In this document: in pieces, positions 6,261 through 9,225 of the stretch | Numbering within the stretch: the first letter of the stretch is position 1 | Layout: each line of letters opens with the position of its first letter | DNA from: a bacterium | GTDB taxonomy: Bacteria; JAHJDO01 | Direction of reading: 5' to 3' | NCBI GenBank assembly: GCA_030671985.1 | Contig: DAOVHI010000049.1 | Coordinates: forward strand, 1-9,225 | DNA length: 9,225 nucleotides | Translations under genes and position numbers: made by a program | The notes under the pieces: model-generated | Database searches by the model: none | The model's input: the letters and a program-made list of their open reading frames with translations, nothing else | What the model was told of the DNA's origin: nothing

Positions 6261-7751
6261 ATGGCAGTACATATTATTAGGTTGCATAAAGGAGAATGGG
6301 AATATGATGATGCTTGTCCTCTTGGAAAAGCTGGAGGATTTGGAGAGGTATTCCATGGTCGTGGTGCGGACGGAGATGTCGCTGTAAAACGATTGAAACT
6401 TAATGCAAATCAGGTCGCCCATAGAGAGCTGACAATTGGGCGGCAATTGATGCAGAGGTCGCTATCTCACGTTGTCCAGATCATTGATGCCGGCCAAGAT
6501 TCTGAATCTGATCGGTATTTTCTCGTAATGCCTGTGTGTAAGTTCAGTCTTCAAGACAAGATTGATGAAGCGAATGGTGCTATTGATATGAAAACTGCTA
6601 GTGTAGCCATTTCTGCCATTATCGTTGGGCTCTCCGAAGTTAAAGACATAACACACCGTGATCTAAAACCTGCGAACGTATTATTTCATGATGGCAAGTG
6701 GAAAATTGCTGACTTTGGTATAGCGAAATTCATCGAAGACTCGACATCGGCTGAAACTCTCCGAAATAGTTTAACTCCAAAATATGCAGCACCAGAGCAG
6801 TGGCAAGGGGACAGGCCAACTACTGCAACAGACATCTACGCTCTTGGCTGCGTTATTCACGCTCTATTTGTTGGTCAGCCACCATTTTTAGGTTCGATCG
6901 ATGATATTCGAGAAAGCCATTTACATTCAACACCAGCCCCAATAACTGTTTTGCCTCCACGTTTTTCAGCATTTGTTTCCCACATGCTAAGGAAACTACC
7001 AAATGCAAGGCCAACGCTTGAGCGATGCGCACGAGTATTATTAGAACTCAATACCGCCCAGAAAGACAATAATGTAATACATTCATCAATTGATGAGGCT
7101 GCTAAACAAGTGGAAGAAATAGAAGCAAGAGAGGAAGCAGAACGTCAGGCAGCTACTACTTTATATAATGAGCGTAACGCACTGTTTAAAGACGCAGAAA
7201 CTGAATTAATGGCAATAAAAGATCGTCTTTTTTCAAAGATTAGTGACTCATCTGAAAGTGTAAAAATTAATTATAAAGGACTTCAGTTTGGTAAAGCTGA
7301 ACTTGGGTTTATGTCAAAACCTGCGAGGCTTGTCTCCTCATATGTTCGAGGGGAAAAGCCATATCAATACACAGGATGGGACGTTCTTGGATGGTCAATA
7401 ATTGATGTGACTTGTTGCAGCAGTCAAATAAATTCCTACACGTGGTCTGCTTCACTTCTATTTGCCGATCGTAAGGATGGGAACGGATTCCGATGGTACG
7501 AGGTTTCATTTTGGATTCATGCGCAATCAAGAAGCAGGAAAAACGAACCGTTCGGCTTGAAAGGCTATAAAGCTGATATTGACTTCGCGCTAGGGAACAT
7601 AACCCATTTTGTAAACGTTGCTTATGGGCCATTCCCAATCGATGGAGAGGATGAAGAAAGTTTCATCTCAAGATGGACCGAACTGGTTGCAAAAGCAGCG
7701 ATTGGCCAACTTACTAGGCCAAGTAGTATGCCCATTCGTGATTTTGGTTAA
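6261..7751 (+). CDS. Ser/Thr protein kinase with coiled coil and uncharacterised C-terminal domain
   Basis: This 496-residue protein begins with a complete Hanks-type kinase domain (about 12-265): glycine loop GKAGGFGEV (22-30), Lys43 in VAVKRL, Glu56, catalytic HRDLKPANV (132-140), metal-binding DFG (151-153), a short activation loop, APE (177-179) and Asp191 in DIYALGC. All catalytic residues are present, so it should be active. Residues 277-320 are rich in Glu/Lys/Ala and look like a coiled coil. Residues 321-496 form a separate domain that I do not recognise, with aromatic motifs YTGWDVLGWSI (370-380) and FRWYEVSFWIH (410-420). There is no transmembrane segment and no PASTA repeat, unlike PknB/PrkC types, so it is probably cytosolic. 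A weak ribosome site AAGGG (6247-6251) precedes the ATG. Pairing with the RES gene suggests a joint role, perhaps in defence; this is inference. Confidence 0.88.
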   Translation: MAVHIIRLHKGEWEYDDACPLGKAGGFGEVFHGRGADGDVAVKRLKLNANQVAHRELTIGRQLMQRSLSHVVQIIDAGQDSESDRYFLVMPVCKFSLQDKIDEANGAIDMKTASVAISAIIVGLSEVKDITHRDLKPANVLFHDGKWKIADFGIAKFIEDSTSAETLRNSLTPKYAAPEQWQGDRPTTATDIYALGCVIHALFVGQPPFLGSIDDIRESHLHSTPAPITVLPPRFSAFVSHMLRKLPNARPTLERCARVLLELNTAQKDNNVIHSSIDEAAKQVEEIEAREEAERQAATTLYNERNALFKDAETELMAIKDRLFSKISDSSESVKINYKGLQFGKAELGFMSKPARLVSSYVRGEKPYQYTGWDVLGWSIIDVTCCSSQINSYTWSASLLFADRKDGNGFRWYEVSFWIHAQSRSRKNEPFGLKGYKADIDFALGNITHFVNVAYGPFPIDGEDEESFISRWTELVAKAAIGQLTRPSSMPIRDFG

Positions 7752-7756
7752 ATAAT

Positions 7757-7780
7757 AAAAGGGGACAGCGACCTCTTTTG
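7757..7780 (+). terminator. hairpin terminator after the kinase gene
   Basis: AAAAGGGG (7757-7764) pairs with CCTCTTTT (7772-7779), 8 pairs with one G-T, around loop ACAGCGA. It begins 5 bases after the kinase stop codon and ends in a T run. The GGGGACAG core also resembles REP-type elements found in many environmental genomes, so it might be a dispersed repeat that also terminates. Confidence 0.5.
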
Positions 7781-7816
7781 TTAAATCTCCGAAATAATAA
7801 AACTCATTATTATACA

Positions 7817-7832
7817 GCTACCAACTTAATAA
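7817..7832 (+). repeat. att-like direct repeat, right copy
   Basis: GCTACCAACTTAATAA matches the initiator tRNA 3' end and its flank at 4612-4627 at 14 of 16 positions. It lies 65 bases after the kinase stop and so would mark the right edge of a segment of about 3.2 kb carrying the RES and kinase genes. Confidence 0.35.
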
Positions 7833-7835
7833 TAG

Positions 7836-7954
7836 GCATAGCTATGCAAACCGGAAAAGCCAAGCTCGTTTTTCGAATATATTTCTTGATATTTTACACA
7901 ATTGTCTGCTATCGTAACAAAACGAGGGTAGCGGCTCAATGATATATGTTATGC
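7836..7954 (+). other. candidate degenerate attC site upstream of the acetyltransferase cassette
   Basis: The edge boxes GCATAGC (7836-7842) and GTTATGC (7948-7954) pair throughout with one G-T. Inside, CTCGTTTT (7865-7872) pairs perfectly with AAAACGAG (7919-7926), and GCC/GGC pair between them. Arm spacings differ (16 versus 12, and 3 versus 6 bases). The final GTTATGC is identical to the core box of the clear attC at 8619-8625, so it is the likely left boundary of the next cassette. As an attC it is much weaker than the downstream one; a palindrome GCATAGCTATGC (7836-7847) also overlaps its left edge. Confidence 0.35.
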
Positions 7955-8619
7955 TCCTAAAACGATAAGTGCAGTAATAATTAAAGGTGAGGTATGAATT
8001 ACCAAGTTCTTGGCAGTAAAAACAAAAAAGAAATCACAGAGCTTTTCACTTCTGTATTCACCTCATCTGAGGGCAAAGAGGAAGGAAAATTGATTGGCAA
8101 ACTTTCCTCAGAGTTGGCGTCAACCATCGACAATGAAGAAACAATCTGTTTCGGCTTATATGAAAATGAATCACTCATTGGCTCTATTTTCTTTACTCGC
8201 CTTCAGTTTAAAGTGCCTATTCAGGTTTACATGCTCGCTCCAGTTGCAGTAAGCACTAAATATCAGGGAAAAGGCATCGGACAGGCACTAATCAATTATG
8301 GGCTTAATGAGCTTAAAAAAAGCTCTGTAAATGTTGCTATCACATATGGCGACCCATCCTTTTATTCAAAGGTGGGATTTCAGGTGCTTTCAGAAAATGT
8401 CATTCAGGCTCCGCTAACGCTATCAATGCCAGTAGGCTGGCTGGGTCAATCTTTATCGGGAGAGTCAATTCCAGCCATCAATGAACGCCCCACATGTGTT
8501 AAGGAATTCAATGATCCTGTTTATTGGTAATTACAAGAACATAACAATCACATGCACTCGGACTGCAAAAAGCGTTGCTCGTTCCTCGCTCTGCTTTATG
8601 CTGCCGGTGATGTGAGGCG
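7949..8619 (+). mobile_element. integron gene cassette carrying a GNAT gene
   Basis: The segment runs from the cut point G^TTATGC at 7948/7949 to the same cut point at 8619/8620. It holds one gene on the + strand and a full attC at its 3' end, which is the standard cassette layout. The left boundary rests on the exact GTTATGC match plus a weak upstream structure. No integrase gene or attI site is in the window. Confidence 0.6.
7994..8530 (+). CDS. GNAT-family N-acetyltransferase
   Basis: This 178-residue protein has a single GNAT fold. The acetyl-CoA-binding motif A is clear: MLAPVAVSTKYQGKGIGQAL (80-99), with the Q-x-x-G-x-G phosphate-grip at 91-96. It is followed by INYGLNELKK and by GDPSFYSKVGFQVL (119-132), the usual motif B region ending in a GF turn. 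The layout resembles YhbS-like acetyltransferases. The substrate cannot be told from sequence. The ribosome site AGGTGAGG (7984-7991) supports the ATG. The gene fills an integron cassette, and acetyltransferases are common cassette cargo. No promoter is obvious in the 40 bases between the cassette edge and the start, so it may depend on upstream transcription. Confidence 0.9.
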   Translation: MNYQVLGSKNKKEITELFTSVFTSSEGKEEGKLIGKLSSELASTIDNEETICFGLYENESLIGSIFFTRLQFKVPIQVYMLAPVAVSTKYQGKGIGQALINYGLNELKKSSVNVAITYGDPSFYSKVGFQVLSENVIQAPLTLSMPVGWLGQSLSGESIPAINERPTCVKEFNDPVYW

Positions 8620-8625
8620 TTATGC
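8540..8625 (+). other. attC recombination site (integron cassette 3' end)
   Basis: This 86-base imperfect palindrome has the attC order of boxes. The outer R boxes are CATAAC (8540-8545) / GTTATG (8619-8624). The L boxes are TCACAT (8548-8553) / ATGTGA (8610-8615), separated from the R boxes by an unpaired spacer (AA versus GGC). The stem continues as CAC/GTG and CGG/CCG with single unpaired bases G8554 and T8558 on the 5' arm, like extra-helical bases. An inner stem GCAAAAAGC (8565-8573) / GCTTTATGC (8593-8601) has one mismatch, and the loop is 19 bases. The box style (TAACA ... GCGTTATGC) is like gammaproteobacterial, Vibrio-type cassette arrays. Confidence 0.8.
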
Positions 8626-8644
8626 CTTTTTGTGGAGCGTAATT

Positions 8645-8764
8645 GTGAATGATGCGATAAGGGGAGCAGTAGTAGCGGTAGTATCAAGCCTACTAGTCGC
8701 GATACTGTTTGCATACGTTTTTCGAATTCCCATTCCACTTTGCGGCATGCTTGGCCCTTGGTAG
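8645..8764 (+). CDS. small single-pass membrane protein in a cassette
   Basis: This is a 39-residue product with a hydrophobic segment (about residues 8-26, GAVVAVVSSLLVAILFAYV) followed by FRIPIPLCGMLGPW. I chose the GTG at 8645 because GGAG (8634-8637) lies 7 bases upstream. The longer frame opening at 8552 starts within the attC stem and is not credible. The start is 20 bases past a cassette edge, as expected for a cassette gene. The sharp stop after GPW could mean truncation of a longer membrane protein; the following codons in frame are not hydrophobic. Function unknown. Confidence 0.5.
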   Translation: MNDAIRGAVVAVVSSLLVAILFAYVFRIPIPLCGMLGPW

Positions 8765-8979
8765 AAGGGAAAAGGGCTCAGGATCCCTGTGGATAAAGGT
8801 AGAGAATCTTTTGACAATTTTCGCATTGTTTACGCTTCAAGTTCTGAACGCTCTTACAATTTGAGCGCACCACATAGATAGGCATAATTTTATTTCTTTA
8901 CAATCCATTTCACCTTCTCTATAATTTGAGTAATCATAGAGTGATTTTAAGAAAGATAACCTAGAAAAAAGGTTCCCAA
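8765..8979. other. intergenic stretch with small inverted repeat; no attC seen
   Basis: No gene is supported. A short inverted repeat CGCTC (8849-8853) / GAGCG (8863-8867) with a 9-base loop lies near the middle. I found no GTTRRRY core or attC palindrome here, so the cassette of the small membrane protein has no visible 3' recombination site and the array may end or be damaged at this point. Confidence 0.4.
8897..8925 (+). promoter_or_regulatory. near-consensus sigma-70 promoter
   Basis: TTTACA (8897-8902) and TATAAT (8920-8925) are separated by exactly 17 bases. It is the best promoter in the window, about 50 bases before the ATG of the DUF6941-like gene, which it should drive. Confidence 0.65.
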
Positions 8980-9225
8980 ATGAAACCCATCGTATTAGCA
9001 ATAAACATATGTGATGATATTATTAGAGATGAAGTTAGCAAAAAAATGTCATTGATAGGGCTTTTTAATCGCATACAATCCTCGTCATTTCCTGCAACTC
9101 ATTCTTCCTTACATGTATACGTGAGTTTAACAAACGGACATAAGAAATATAAAGGGGAATTGCGTTTCGTAAATGAGAGCGACGATAACGTGATTTTCAA
9201 AACAAATGCCGATGTTCCATTGCAA
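8980..9225 (+). CDS. DUF6941-like protein, N-terminal part (runs off the window)
   Basis: The first 82 codons are open to the window end. The pattern VLAINICDDIIRDEVSKKMS followed by LIGLFNRI, SFPATHSSLHVYVSLTNG and GELRFVN fits DUF6941-type proteins, short beta-rich bacterial proteins of unknown role that begin with a CDD..R.E..GK..LIG..-like motif. I recalled this family from memory and did not search for it. An A-rich ribosome site (AAAAAAGG, ending at 8972) precedes the ATG at 8980, and a strong promoter lies just upstream. The gene therefore seems independently expressed rather than dependent on an integron promoter. The C-terminus is outside the window. Confidence 0.6.
   Translation, partial: MKPIVLAINICDDIIRDEVSKKMSLIGLFNRIQSSSFPATHSSLHVYVSLTNGHKKYKGELRFVNESDDNVIFKTNADVPLQ

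Noticed and set aside
8552-8764. 70-residue frame starting with ATG inside the attC stem
   Set aside because: Its first 31 codons read through the attC hairpin, a common source of false ORFs in cassette arrays. The GTG at 8645 with a ribosome site is a better start.
8811-8838. TTGACA at 8811-8816 as a promoter -35
   Set aside because: No acceptable -10 lies 16-18 bases downstream; the TTTACA/TATAAT pair at 8897-8925 is far better.

Overview
The window splits into two parts. Positions 1-4690 are a compact housekeeping operon on the + strand, and positions 4690-9225 are a mosaic accessory region. The housekeeping part runs pyrB (last codons) - pyrC - pyrK - pyrD - ispE - spoVG-like gene - tRNA-Gln - initiator tRNA-Met, closed by a hairpin terminator. 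Most genes overlap by ATGA or are a few bases apart. Dihydroorotate dehydrogenase is class IB (PyrD with the Fe-S/FAD subunit PyrK), and ispE lies next to spoVG as in Bacillus-type and several uncultured lineages. This points to a non-proteobacterial, probably anaerobic bacterium. A Firmicute relative or a candidate phylum such as Omnitrophota would fit, but I cannot place it firmly.

Together these genes make UMP precursors (carbamoyl-aspartate to dihydroorotate to orotate) and an isoprenoid precursor (MEP pathway). The SpoVG-like protein is unusual: a four-cysteine zinc ribbon is inserted inside the SpoVG fold, and an acidic tail is added.

Beyond the initiator tRNA the gene order normally expected after spoVG (glmU, prs) is absent. 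Instead there is a divergent pair: a RES-domain NAD-cleaving toxin-like protein with a Cys-rich HEPN/RES-type N-terminus (- strand), and a Ser/Thr kinase with a coiled coil and an unrecognised C-terminal domain (+ strand). A 16-base near-repeat of the tRNA 3' end (14 of 16 identical) occurs just past the kinase, so the pair could be a small tRNA-targeted island. The pair looks like a candidate defence or toxin-control module. That is inference.

From about 7950 onward the sequence looks like integron cassettes. A GNAT acetyltransferase gene is followed by a well-formed attC site (8540-8625) with nested boxes and extra-helical bases. Next come a 39-residue membrane peptide gene and the start of a DUF6941-like gene behind a near-consensus sigma-70 promoter. 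Two weaker attC-like inverted structures (6084-6218, 7836-7954) suggest, without proving, that the kinase was also a cassette. No integrase gene is visible in the window.
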